DNA of 64,000 bases from Ornithinicoccus hortensis (GTDB lineage Bacteria; Actinomycetota; Actinomycetes; Actinomycetales; Dermatophilaceae), in assembly GCF_006716185.1 (NCBI RefSeq), contig NZ_VFOP01000001.1:620001-684000 (forward strand), given 5' to 3'. Positions 1 through 9,400 of the stretch are shown piece by piece; the stretch's first letter is position 1; each line of letters opens with the position of its first letter. The notes beneath the pieces are model-generated. The model was given only the letters and a program-made list of their open reading frames with translations, did not search any database and was not told the DNA's origin. The translations under genes and the position numbers were made by a program.

Positions 1-41
1 CCTGCCGGCGGAGCCCCGCATCCCGTGGGAGCGGGGTGGGC

Positions 42-1076
42 TCAGGAGCGGTCCGCCCCGTCCCACTCGCTCTGCTCCTGCCACTCGTTGTTCTCGTCCC
101 ACCCGTCTTCCTCGGCATGCCGGGGGGTGCGGGTGCCGCCGAAGGAGAGGACGGCGCCGAGCACCAGGAGGACCAGGCCCAGGACGATGCCCACCCAGGT
201 CAGCGGGCCGTTGATGAAGCCGAGCAGCGCGCCCTTGGTGCCATAGGTGTCGGCGTTGGCCGACACGGTCTCGTCGGTGTAGCCGATGGTGCCGACGGTG
301 ATCGGCACGACCGGCAGCGAGTCGTCGGCGGCCTCGAACCGGACGTTCTGCTCCTCCAGGCCCTTGAGGATGACGCCGGTGTTCGGCTCGACCCACACGG
401 TGCGCACGTTCTGGTAGACCCGGTCGGCATCGACCGGTTCGTCGGTGCCGAACAGGGAGCCCGGCAGGCCCTGGCTGGTGGAGACGGTCTCCGGCCCCAT
501 CGTCATCCGGAAGACGTAGGCGTTCGTCCCCTCGATCAGTTCCTCACCCTGGAAGACGGCCGGCACGCCGCGGCGCAGCGAGCCGTCCCAGTACTGGTAG
601 TCCTGCTGCTGGGTGTCGAACGGGAACTTGAAGAAGACGCCCTCGTGCTCGACGGGCTCGTGGGTGGCGGGGTCCTCCGGGGCCTCGGCGTCCCCGACCG
701 CGATGAAGTCGCCGCAGCAGTTGGTGGACTCGGCGGTGCGCCGGTCGAAGGAGACCCCCTCCTCGGAGTAGGTGAGCACCGGGCCGTCCTCGACGGCCGA
801 CTCCACGGTGGTCTGCCAGAACGCGTTGTCACCCTCGGCCAGGCCGGGGATCCCGACGACGTCGCGGGTGCTGACCAGCGTCACCCCGTGCAACTGCTCC
901 ACTCCGTCGGCGGAGACGCGCAGCGCATCCATGTTCTCCCCGCGGGAGATCGACTGACTCGTCTGGTCCAGCTCGACGGTGGCCAGCCGGTCGTAGATCA
1001 CCGGTTTGGCGAGGATGCCGAGCAGCAGGGCGAACGCACCCAGCAGCAGCAACACGAATCCGAGGCCACGGCGCAC
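42..1076 (-). CDS. DUF3068 (PorA-like) membrane protein
   Basis: A 344-residue protein with a membrane segment near residues 4-26, a long extracytoplasmic domain, a second membrane segment near 305-325, and an acidic, Trp-rich tail. This layout is that of the DUF3068 family (Rv0227c in M. tuberculosis, sometimes called PorA family); the biochemical role is unknown. The GTG at 1076 is chosen because AAAGGAG lies 6 nt upstream. A TAGGCT-like -10 on the minus strand (1106-1111) would give a leader of about 25 nt. It is divergent from the acyltransferase at 1150, the same arrangement as Rv0227c/Rv0228, which supports an envelope role. Confidence 0.85.
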   Translation of the reverse strand: MRRGLGFVLLLLGAFALLLGILAKPVIYDRLATVELDQTSQSISRGENMDALRVSADGVEQLHGVTLVSTRDVVGIPGLAEGDNAFWQTTVESAVEDGPVLTYSEEGVSFDRRTAESTNCCGDFIAVGDAEAPEDPATHEPVEHEGVFFKFPFDTQQQDYQYWDGSLRRGVPAVFQGEELIEGTNAYVFRMTMGPETVSTSQGLPGSLFGTDEPVDADRVYQNVRTVWVEPNTGVILKGLEEQNVRFEAADDSLPVVPITVGTIGYTDETVSANADTYGTKGALLGFINGPLTWVGIVLGLVLLVLGAVLSFGGTRTPRHAEEDGWDENNEWQEQSEWDGADRS

Positions 1077-1149
1077 GGTGAGCTCCTTTGCACGAGTTTG
1101 GCCGGAGCCTACCAGTCGGTAACAGCCTCGTCGTAGAGTCGACGCCGAG

Positions 1150-2358
1150 ATGACCGCAGCCGCCTCCCCCCGCGACCTGACTGCCGACCCACCGGGGCCG
1201 GACGCTCCGCTGCGCCGACGGTTCGGCGGGCTGGACGGCATGCGTGCCGTCGGGGCCCTCATGGTGGTGCTCACCCACGTCTCGTGGCACACCGGGGCCA
1301 GCTTCCGCGAGCCGTTCGGTGGGCTGCTGGCCAGGTTCGACGCCGGGGTGGCGATCTTCTTCGTGATCTCCGGGTTCCTGCTCTACCGGCCGTATGTCGC
1401 GGCGCGGCTCACCGGGGACGAGCCGCCACGGGTAGGTCGTTACCTCTGGCACCGGGCGCTGCGCATCCTGCCGGTGCTGTGGATCTCGATCGCGGCCACC
1501 CGGTTGCTGTTCGACCACGGCACGGCTGCCTCGCAGTACCTGCGGCACGCCCTGCTGATCCACATCTACTGGCCGGAGAACTGGGTCCGCGGTCTCACCC
1601 AGATGTGGAGCCTGGCCGTCGAGGGTGCCTTCTACCTCGCGCTGCCGTTGCTCGCCTGGGCCCTGGTCCGGACGGCGCGGGGGCCGGAGGCCTACCTGCG
1701 GCGCAGCCTCCTGGTCCTCGGTGCCCTGGTGCTGCTGTCCCCGGTCTGGACCTTCGTGGCCCACGCCGTGGAGCACCCGACGGCCTCGCAGTGGCTGCCG
1801 GCATACCTCGGCTGGTTCGCCGCGGGGATGGCGATGGCGACCTGGCAGCAGGCACGGTGCCTGGACCTGCTGCCTGCGGGAGTGCTCGACCAGCTCGCCC
1901 GGCACCCCGGCACCCTCTGGCTCGCGGGGCTGGCCGTGCTGGCGATCGCCTCGACCCCGCTGGCCGGGCCCCGCGGGCTCGACGCCGTGTCACCGGCCGA
2001 GGCGACCTTCAAGTGCGCCGCCTACACCCTTGTGGGGGCGCTGCTGGTGTTTCCGTGCGTCGCCGCCCGGCGGGGCACGGAGGACCCGCGGGCGGTCCGG
2101 TGGCTGGGCAGCCGGGTGCCGGCCTGGCTCGGTGACGTCTCCTACGGCGTCTTCGCTTACCACCTGCTGGTGCTCGAGCTGGTGGGCCGCGCGATGGGGC
2201 TGGAGGACTTCGCCGGCGGGTTCTGGTGGCTGCTCCTGACCACGCTCGCGGTGAGCCTGGCCGTGGCCACCCTCAGCTACCGGTATGTCGAGCGCCCGCT
2301 CATCCGGTGGGGGCGGGAATACGCTGAGCGAAGGCGCCGTTCCTTCATCAACAGTTGA
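1150..2358 (+). CDS. Acyltransferase 3 family membrane protein
   Basis: A 402-residue polytopic protein of the Acyl_transf_3 family, which moves acyl groups (often O-acetyl) onto cell-surface glycans or lipids. The N-terminus has the family signature GLDGMRAV near residue 28, followed by the conserved catalytic-type His in VLTHVSWH. About ten hydrophobic segments follow, ending in the typical YRYVERPLIRWG tail. It corresponds by position and orientation to Rv0228 next to Rv0227c. The acceptor cannot be told from sequence. A TAGAGT box at 1134-1139 lies 10 nt before the ATG, so the transcript may be almost leaderless. Confidence 0.88.
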   Translation: MTAAASPRDLTADPPGPDAPLRRRFGGLDGMRAVGALMVVLTHVSWHTGASFREPFGGLLARFDAGVAIFFVISGFLLYRPYVAARLTGDEPPRVGRYLWHRALRILPVLWISIAATRLLFDHGTAASQYLRHALLIHIYWPENWVRGLTQMWSLAVEGAFYLALPLLAWALVRTARGPEAYLRRSLLVLGALVLLSPVWTFVAHAVEHPTASQWLPAYLGWFAAGMAMATWQQARCLDLLPAGVLDQLARHPGTLWLAGLAVLAIASTPLAGPRGLDAVSPAEATFKCAAYTLVGALLVFPCVAARRGTEDPRAVRWLGSRVPAWLGDVSYGVFAYHLLVLELVGRAMGLEDFAGGFWWLLLTTLAVSLAVATLSYRYVERPLIRWGREYAERRRRSFINS

Positions 2359-2366
2359 AACTTCAA
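2355..2366. promoter_or_regulatory. TTGAA-AC-TTCAA inverted repeat, MarR-type operator candidate
   Basis: Perfect 5-bp arms separated by 2 bp. The repeat overlaps the stop codon of the acyltransferase gene and ends 14 bp before the VOC gene start. TTGAA/TTCAA palindromes are typical of MarR-family (quinone or phenolic sensing) operators in front of CatE-like VOC genes. No MarR gene is present nearby, so any regulator would act in trans. The binding factor is inference. Confidence 0.5.
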
Positions 2367-2380
2367 GTGATTGGTGTGTC

Positions 2381-3286
2381 ATGAACTCCACCCTCCGGGC
2401 CGACTCGCCCGCCACCGCCCAGACTCCCGACGTGCTCGACGCCGACACCTCGATGGGTGCGGTGACGCTCAAGGTCGCTGACCTGGACGCCATGGTCACC
2501 TACTACCGGGACGGCGTCGGTCTGACGCTCCTGGCGCTCGAGGGAGGCCGGGCGGTCCTGGGTCGCCCGGGCAACCCGTCCCTCGTCCTGGAGATCGCCC
2601 CCGAGCTCCGGTATGCCTCCGCCACCGCCGCGGGCCTGTTCCACACGGCCTTCCTCTTCGAGAACCGGTCGGACCTGGCCTCCTCGGTCTACTCCGTCGC
2701 GCGCCAGTACCCGAACACCTTCACCGGCAGCTCGGACCACCTGGTGAGCGAGGCCTTCTACTTCGACGACCCCGAGGGCAACGGCGTTGAGCTCTACTGG
2801 GACCGTCCTCGCGAGGAGTGGACCTGGACCAACGGGCGGGTCGCGATGGACACCATCTTCCTGGACCCGAACGCCTTCCTGACCCAGCACCTCACCGAGT
2901 CCGGGTCGGTGCGCGCGACCGACGGCCGGTCCGAAGTCGGCCACGTCCACCTCAAGGTCGGCGACATCGCCACCGCCCGACGCTTCTACGTCGACACGGT
3001 CGGCTTCGAGGTCACCACCGAGTTCGGCTCCCAGGCCCTCTTCGTCTCCGCCGGCGGCTACCACCACCACCTCGGCATGAACACCTGGCGCAGCCAGGGA
3101 GCCGGCGAGCGCACCCCGGCGCTCGGCCTGGGCGAGGTCTCTATCCAGCTGCCCACCGCCGACGGTCTCGGAGCGCTCCGGGAGCGGCTGCACTCCCGCG
3201 GCGTCCAGGTCGCCGACGACGGCCGGGAGCTCACCTTCGACGACCCGTGGCGCAACCTGGTGCGGGTCACCGGTCCGGAGGCCTGA
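2381..3286 (+). CDS. Two-domain VOC (CatE-like ring-cleavage) protein
   Basis: 301 residues with two vicinal-oxygen-chelate domains (about 25-150 and 180-295). Visible marks are GAVTLKVADLDAMVTYYRD at the first domain, GVELYWDRP closing it, GHVHLKVGDIATARRFY opening the second, and the metal-site-like HHHLGMNTW. This is the COG2514 catechol-2,3-dioxygenase/glyoxalase-like type; the true substrate is unknown. The ATG at 2381 is preferred because upstream in-frame codons overlap the acyltransferase gene and the operator. It is followed after 3 nt by an LLM oxidoreductase, so the three genes 2381-6473 form one transcription unit, probably for degrading or detoxifying an aromatic or quinone compound. 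Confidence 0.82.
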   Translation: MNSTLRADSPATAQTPDVLDADTSMGAVTLKVADLDAMVTYYRDGVGLTLLALEGGRAVLGRPGNPSLVLEIAPELRYASATAAGLFHTAFLFENRSDLASSVYSVARQYPNTFTGSSDHLVSEAFYFDDPEGNGVELYWDRPREEWTWTNGRVAMDTIFLDPNAFLTQHLTESGSVRATDGRSEVGHVHLKVGDIATARRFYVDTVGFEVTTEFGSQALFVSAGGYHHHLGMNTWRSQGAGERTPALGLGEVSIQLPTADGLGALRERLHSRGVQVADDGRELTFDDPWRNLVRVTGPEA

Positions 3287-3289
3287 CCC

Positions 3290-4183
3290 GTGGGCGACTA
3301 CGGGCACGACATCGTCCTGGGGTCCTTCCTGACCCCTGTGAACAACCCGGCCCAGCAGGCGGTCGACCTGGCCCAGCTCTCCGAGGAGGTCGGGCTGGAC
3401 CTGGTCACCCTGCAGGACCACCCCTACCAGCCCGGGTTCCACGACACCTGGACGCTGCTGAGCTATGTGGCGGCGCGGACCGAACGGGTCAGCGTCTCGG
3501 CCAACGTGATCAACCTGCCGCTGCGCCCGCCGGCCGTGCTCGCGCGGGCCGCGGCCAGCCTCGACCTGCTCAGTGGCGGCAGGTTCGAGCTCGGCCTCGG
3601 CGCCGGGGCGTTCTGGGACGCCATCGAGGCGATGGGCGGACCCCGCCGGACGCCGGGAGAGAGCATCGAGGCGCTCACCGAGGCGATCCAGATCATCCGT
3701 GGCATCTGGGACACCCAGACCCGCGGCAAGCTCACCGTCGAGGGGAAGCACTACTCGGTCGACGGGCCGAAGCGCGGGCCGGCCCCGGCCCACGACATCG
3801 CGATCTGGCTCGGTGCCTACAAGCCCCGGATGCTGCGCCTCATCGGCCGGAGCGCCGACGGCTGGTTGCCCTCGCTGAGCTACGTGAAGTCCCTGGACGA
3901 GCTGGCGACGGCCAACGCCACCATCGACGAGGCGGCCCGGGCGGCCGGCCGGGAGCCGACTGCGATCCGGCGCCTGCTGAACATCAACGGCCAGTTCGGT
4001 CCGCGCAGCGACCAGCTGCTCTCCGGCCCGCCGGACCAGTGGGCCGAGCAGCTGGCGGCCCTCACCCGGGACTACGGGTTCAGCACCTACATCCTGGGCA
4101 GCGACGACCCGCGCACCCTCGAGGTGTTCGGCCGTGAGGTCGGCCCCGCGCTGCGCGAACTGGTCGCGGCGACCCGCGCCTGA
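3290..4183 (+). CDS. LLM-class flavin-dependent oxidoreductase
   Basis: 297 residues with a luciferase-like (LLM) TIM-barrel fold. Typical marks are EEVGLDLVTLQDHPYQPGFHDTW near the N-terminus, PAVLARAAASLDLLSGGRFELG with GAGAFWDAI, and IWLGAYKPRMLRLIGRSADG. The family uses FMNH2 or F420H2 to oxidise organic substrates; which cofactor is used here cannot be told. The GTG at 3290 lies 3 nt after the VOC stop, implying translational coupling. It is strongly similar to the first half of the next protein, so the two probably arose by tandem duplication. Confidence 0.85.
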   Translation: MGDYGHDIVLGSFLTPVNNPAQQAVDLAQLSEEVGLDLVTLQDHPYQPGFHDTWTLLSYVAARTERVSVSANVINLPLRPPAVLARAAASLDLLSGGRFELGLGAGAFWDAIEAMGGPRRTPGESIEALTEAIQIIRGIWDTQTRGKLTVEGKHYSVDGPKRGPAPAHDIAIWLGAYKPRMLRLIGRSADGWLPSLSYVKSLDELATANATIDEAARAAGREPTAIRRLLNINGQFGPRSDQLLSGPPDQWAEQLAALTRDYGFSTYILGSDDPRTLEVFGREVGPALRELVAATRA

Positions 4184-4205
4184 GCGGACGGGGACGGGGA
4201 GCAGG

Positions 4206-6473
4206 ATGGACTACGGCCAACCACTGCGGTTCGGGACCTCGATCACGCCCTCCGCGGCGGATCCGGCGGCGACGGTCGACCTGGCCGTGCTGGCCGAGGA
4301 GGTCGGGCTGGACCTGGTCACCGTGCAGGACCATCCCTACCAGCCGCGCTTCCTCGACGCCTGGACGTTGCTCAGCTGGATCGCCGGACGGACCGGTCGG
4401 ATCCACCTGGCCGGCAACGTGCTGAACGCCCCGATGCGGCCACCGACGGTGCTCGCCAAGGCGGCGGCCAGCCTCGACCTGCTCAGCGACGGGCGGGTCG
4501 ACCTCGCCCTCGGGGCGGGGCACTTCTGGGACGCGATGGAGGCGATGGGCGCGCCGCGGCTCACGCCCCGGGAGTCGGTCGACGCGCTGGTCGAGTCGAT
4601 CGAGATCATCCGCGGCATGTGGGCGGTCGGGGAGTCCGGGCCGCTCCGCGTCAACGGGATGCACCGGGAGGGCCTGATGCACCGGATCACCGGCGCGCAG
4701 CGTGGCCCTGCACCGGCTCACGAGATCCCGGTCTGGCTGGGCGCCCTGGGCCCGCGGATGCTGCGGCTGGTCGGCACGACCGCGGACGGGTGGCTGCCCT
4801 CCCTGTCCCGGGTCGGCACCGAGGGGCTGCGGGGCGGGAACAGCCGGATCGACGACGCCGCCCGCAGCGCCGGGCGCGACCCGCGGGAGATCCGCAGGCT
4901 GCTCAACGTCGAGGTGCCCGAGGGTGGCCCGTCGGCCGGTCTCGCCGGTCCCTTCGCCGACCGGCTCGCCGAGCTGACCGTGAACCACGGCGTCTCCACC
5001 TTCCTGCTGGCCACCGACGACCACGGGGCCACGCGCTGGTTCGCCACCGAGGTGGTGCCGCGGGTGACCGAGACGGTGGCCGCGGCCCGTGCCGACCGCG
5101 GGACGCCGGTGCGCGACGTCCCCAGCTCCCGCAAGCTCGCGGCCCGCCGGGAGGGCATCGACTACGACGCTGTCCCCGCGGTGCTCGCGGAGTCGGCCGT
5201 CGAGCCCGGCGACCCGCGCTACGGCTCGGTGCGGTCGACATACCTGCGCGGTGGTCGGCCCGGGCTGGTGCTGCGCCCGCGCGACCCGGACGAGGTCGCC
5301 ACGGCCCTCGCATATGCCAGGACCCAGCCGGTGCCGCTCGGCCTGCGCAGCGGTGGGCACGGCATCAGCGGGCGGTCGACCAACGACGGCGGGATCGTCA
5401 TCGACCTCGCTGCGCTGCGCGACATCGAGGTGCTCGACGAACGGCAGCGTCTCGTGCGGGTCGGTGCGGGCGCCCGCTGGGGTGAGGTGGCCGCCGCGCT
5501 CCGGCCGCACGGATGGGCGCTGAGCTCGGGCGACTACGGCGGGGTCGGCGTGGGCGGCCTGGCCACCGCGGGCGGCATCGGCTTCCTGGTCAGGGAACAC
5601 GGCCTGACCATCGACCACCTGCGGGCCGCGGAGCTGGTGCTGGCCGACGGGGCGCGGGTGCGGGTGGATGCCGAGCACGACCCGGACCTGTTCTGGGCGG
5701 TGCGTGGCGCCGGGTCGGCGATGGGGATCGTCACGGCGATGGAGTTCCAGGCGGACGAGGTCGGCGACGTGGGATTCGCCCAGCTGGTCTTCGACGCCAG
5801 CGACACCGCAGGCTTCCTGCAGCGGTGGGGCGCGGCCGTCGAGGCCGCGCCGCGCGACCTGACCAGCTTCCTCATCATGGGGCCGCCGCGGGCCGGTCAG
5901 CCGGTGATCGCCCAGCTGATGACGATGGTGAACTCCGACGATCCCGACACCGTGCTCGACCGGCTGCAACCGCTCGCCGGGATCGCTCCGCTGCTCGACC
6001 AGGCGGCCCAGATCGTGCCCTATCCGGCGGTCGTCAACGCCGGCCCGGCGCAGCACGCCGGCGTCGGCGACCCGGTCACCCGGTCGGGGCTGGTGCGGCA
6101 CCTCACCCCGGAGTTCGCGGAGGCGGCCGCCACCCTGGTCCGCAGCGGGCAGACCTACTACTTCCAGATCCGGGCCGCGGGCGGGGCCGTCGCGGACGTG
6201 CCGCCGGAAGCGACGGCCTACGCGCACCGCGACGCGAACTTCAACGTCGTGGCGATGGGAGCCAGCAGGCGCCGGCTCGACGCCGCCTGGGCACCGGTGC
6301 AGGAGCACGTCGAGGGGATCTACCTGAGCTTCGAGAGCGACCTCGGCCCGGAGCGGGTGGGCGAGGTCTTCCCGCCCGCGACGCTGGAGCGGCTGCGGGC
6401 GATCAAGGCCCGGGTGGATCCGGAGAACGTGTTCCGGGACAACCTCGACCTCGGCCTCCCGCCAGCGCACTGA
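4206..6473 (+). CDS. Fused LLM monooxygenase and FAD-linked (BBE-like) oxidase
   Basis: A 755-residue fusion with an intact reading frame. Residues 1 to about 295 repeat the LLM fold of the upstream gene (QDHPYQPRFLDAW, WLGALGPRMLRLVG). After a linker of about 40 residues comes a PCMH-type FAD domain (about 340-520) with RSGGHGISGRS near residue 382, where His is the usual covalent FAD attachment site. The second Cys attachment of bicovalent BBE enzymes is replaced in GVGVGGLATAGGIGF. The C-terminus has the BBE-like DPENVF. ATG 4206 has a weak GGGGAGCAGG leader. The end overlaps the 3' end of the convergent aftD gene by 71 bp. Two flavin enzymes joined in one chain suggest sequential oxidation of one substrate (inference). 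Confidence 0.85.
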   Translation: MDYGQPLRFGTSITPSAADPAATVDLAVLAEEVGLDLVTVQDHPYQPRFLDAWTLLSWIAGRTGRIHLAGNVLNAPMRPPTVLAKAAASLDLLSDGRVDLALGAGHFWDAMEAMGAPRLTPRESVDALVESIEIIRGMWAVGESGPLRVNGMHREGLMHRITGAQRGPAPAHEIPVWLGALGPRMLRLVGTTADGWLPSLSRVGTEGLRGGNSRIDDAARSAGRDPREIRRLLNVEVPEGGPSAGLAGPFADRLAELTVNHGVSTFLLATDDHGATRWFATEVVPRVTETVAAARADRGTPVRDVPSSRKLAARREGIDYDAVPAVLAESAVEPGDPRYGSVRSTYLRGGRPGLVLRPRDPDEVATALAYARTQPVPLGLRSGGHGISGRSTNDGGIVIDLAALRDIEVLDERQRLVRVGAGARWGEVAAALRPHGWALSSGDYGGVGVGGLATAGGIGFLVREHGLTIDHLRAAELVLADGARVRVDAEHDPDLFWAVRGAGSAMGIVTAMEFQADEVGDVGFAQLVFDASDTAGFLQRWGAAVEAAPRDLTSFLIMGPPRAGQPVIAQLMTMVNSDDPDTVLDRLQPLAGIAPLLDQAAQIVPYPAVVNAGPAQHAGVGDPVTRSGLVRHLTPEFAEAAATLVRSGQTYYFQIRAAGGAVADVPPEATAYAHRDANFNVVAMGASRRRLDAAWAPVQEHVEGIYLSFESDLGPERVGEVFPPATLERLRAIKARVDPENVFRDNLDLGLPPAH

Positions 6474-9400
6474 CGACCGCGAGCAGGAGCAGCAGCTGGG
6501 GCAGCACGGCCATGACGCCGGTCTCCGTAGGCCGCGGACCCCAGACGGCGAGGAGCGCCAGGGCCAGGACCCCCGACGCCACGGTCAGTCCCCCGAGCGC
6601 CACCCCGGGCCGTATGCCGAGGCGCCGGAGCCCGCGCACGCCCACCAGCACGGTGGCCCCCGCGAGCAGGCCCCAGACCCCGGCGACGAGACAGCCCCAG
6701 GCCAGCAGGAGACCGGCCCCGACCACCGGGCCGACCCGGGCAGCCGGCGGGACCCGGACGGGATGCCCGGCCGGCACGGCCCACGAGAGGATGGCCAACA
6801 GCCCGAGCGCGACCAGCCCCAGCCGGAGCCCCAGGGTGTAGGCGCGGTCCGGGCCGAACTCGGCCCGCAACGTCGTGGCCGGCCCGGCCGGGACCAGGTA
6901 GGCCTGCTGCCACCCCTCGACGGTCACCGGGGTCAGCGGCGCGTCCGCTGCCTCCTCGAGGGTGGCCCGCCAGCCGGCGTTGGCGTTCTGCGGCACCACG
7001 ACCAGGGACGGCTCTTCCCGGGCCGGGAGGTCCACCGAGAGCAGCTGCGGCTCGGGGCGGACGACGTCCAGCGGTGCCGACGACGTCGTAGGCAGTGGTG
7101 CGTCCGTGCGGTGCAGGGTCAGCGCCACCGGCCGCCAGCGGTCGTCGGCCGGGGCGACCACGGTGGTGGTGCCCGCGGCGAGGGTGGCAGCGGCGGCTGA
7201 GGGGCAAGCGACAAGGGCGAGGCGGTCCCGTTCCAGCACCTGTCGGACGGTGCCGTCGATGCGGGTCGGCAGGTCGGTGTCGCCGACGGTGACGGTCGGC
7301 CCGTCGCCACAGTCGGAGGCCACCGCAGCAGCCGGGTCCAGCACCGGCGGCTCCACCAGCCCACCGTCGTGCAGGAAGCGGATCTCCGAGACGCCGACCG
7401 GCAGCGCCCGGAAGGACCCTGCCACGGTCGGGTCGACCGAGTAGACGTCGTGCTTGGCGCCGAAGGCGATCTCGATCCGGCGTACCTCCTGCTCCTGCCA
7501 CCCGACGACCCCGGCGTCGTCCAGCGACAGGCGGAGCGGCGCAGCGCCGTCCAGGCTCACCTCGAGGCGCTGCGGCCTGCTGGCGGCCAGGAAGTAGTCG
7601 TGCTCCAGGCGGAGACCGTCCAGCTCGGTCGCCTCCGGGAGGGTGATGGTCAGCGTCGGCTCGGCGTCCAGCCGGCCGGCGATCCAGCCGCTACCGACGT
7701 CCCCGTCCACCGCGGCTCCCGGCCGCCCGTAGGCCGCCCCCGTGTCCCTGCTGCTCGCGGTCGCCGTCACCGTGTCCCCGGTCCGGAGCAGCTGCTCCAG
7801 GGTGTCGCCTTCCACGGGGAGGACCTGGCCGGACACGGCATACGTCCCGCCCACGGGGAGGGTCAGTGACCGGCGGAGCCCGTGCACCTCCTCGGCCGGC
7901 TGGGACTGCAGGAGCGAGCAGAGCGGGCGTTGCCCCAGCACCAGGCAGGCCGACCTGCCCAGCTGCTGGGCGCGGAGGGCGACCACGTCCGGGGCCCCGT
8001 CGCCGGTGGCGGCCAGTTCGAGCGAGGGCAGCACCGGGCCGCCGGGCAGCTCGACCTCGGCGAGGGCGAACGCGTTGGCGGTGCCCGCGTCGCCCTCCTC
8101 GACCCCGATCCGGAGCCAGGTCGTCGGTCCGGCCGGGACGGCGAGCTCCTGCGGCCGGGCGCTCGCCGAGACCGGGGTGACCGCGCTGCCGGCGGCGGTC
8201 TCCACCCGGAGGGCGGCCGGCGCCCCGCGGAACTGCGGGTCACCCAGCCGCACCGCGAGCGGATCGCCCCCCAGCGCCTGCTCGACGGTCCAGTCGATAC
8301 GCCACCACTGTCCGCCCGCCTCGGCATAGCGTCCGGAGACCCAGGAGGTGTCCCCGTCGCCGTCCACGGCCGCGGCCGGACCCTGCCCGACCGTATGCTG
8401 CACGGTCGCGTCGGCGTCGGAGGCCGAGGAGGAGGCGGTCACCCCGGCCACCGGTTCGGGCCAGACCAGCGACCGGCGGGCGTCTGGACCGGGCAGCAGA
8501 TAGTCGCTGACCGGGCGGTCCGGGGTGCGGTCCCCATCCGCGAGCACCGGGGACAGGTTGTCCGCGGCCGCGCCGAAGTTGACCGCGCGGCGCCGGTAGC
8601 CGTCCGCGAGCACGGTCCCGCTGCCCGGGGGCAGCTCGAGGCCGGGGGCGTCCGCCGCGTCGCGGGCCAGCACGAACGCCCCCACGTCCGGGGCGACCTG
8701 CTCGGCCAGCAGGGCGGGGACGTCCTCGGGGCCGCCGTCCAGCGTGGCCGTGGCCGAGAGGGGGACGAGGCGGGCGTCGACGGGGTCGGGCACGGCATAC
8801 ACCGAGACGGACGGGGACGGCACGATGGTGCGCTCGCGCACGGTGTAGTCGGCGGACTCGCCCACCGGACCGACCGGCGGCCCGAACTGGGCGGTCCGCT
8901 CGAGGCCGGCCCGGGCGAGGGCCTGGTGGGTGGCCACCGGCGGGACGGTCTGGACGTCCTGGCGCAGGTCGTCGCGCACCACGACCCACCCGACGCCGGC
9001 CCGGCGCAGCGCCTCGGTCAGGCCCTCGTCACCGTCACCGGCGGCGAGCCTGCGCTGCACCTCGTCGAGCCAGCGGGTCGAGCCGACCCCACCGAGCGGC
9101 ACCGCGTCGCGGACCGCGAACGGCCGGTCCAGCAGCGCCTGGAGGGGTTCGTCCTTGGTGGACCCCCACGCAAAGTCGGCGAACGGGGCGGCCGGGACCA
9201 CCAGGACGCTGCCGGGCCCCGGTTGCGCGTCCAGCCAGTCCGCCACCTCGCGCCAGTGCCCGGCGACCGCCGGGTAGTCCTCCGGTCGCGGCAGCTGCGC
9301 GGTGATCGCGGGGGCCGCCACCGCCACGACCGTGCACCCGGCCAGGAAGGGGGTCAGCAGGGCGGGCCAGCCGGCGTCCCGCACCAGGGCGGCGGCCCGG

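Noticed and set aside
4080-6470. 796-codon antisense frame under the LLM-FAD fusion
   Set aside because: A shadow of high GC codon bias; the plus-strand protein has clear domain motifs throughout and the minus frame has none.
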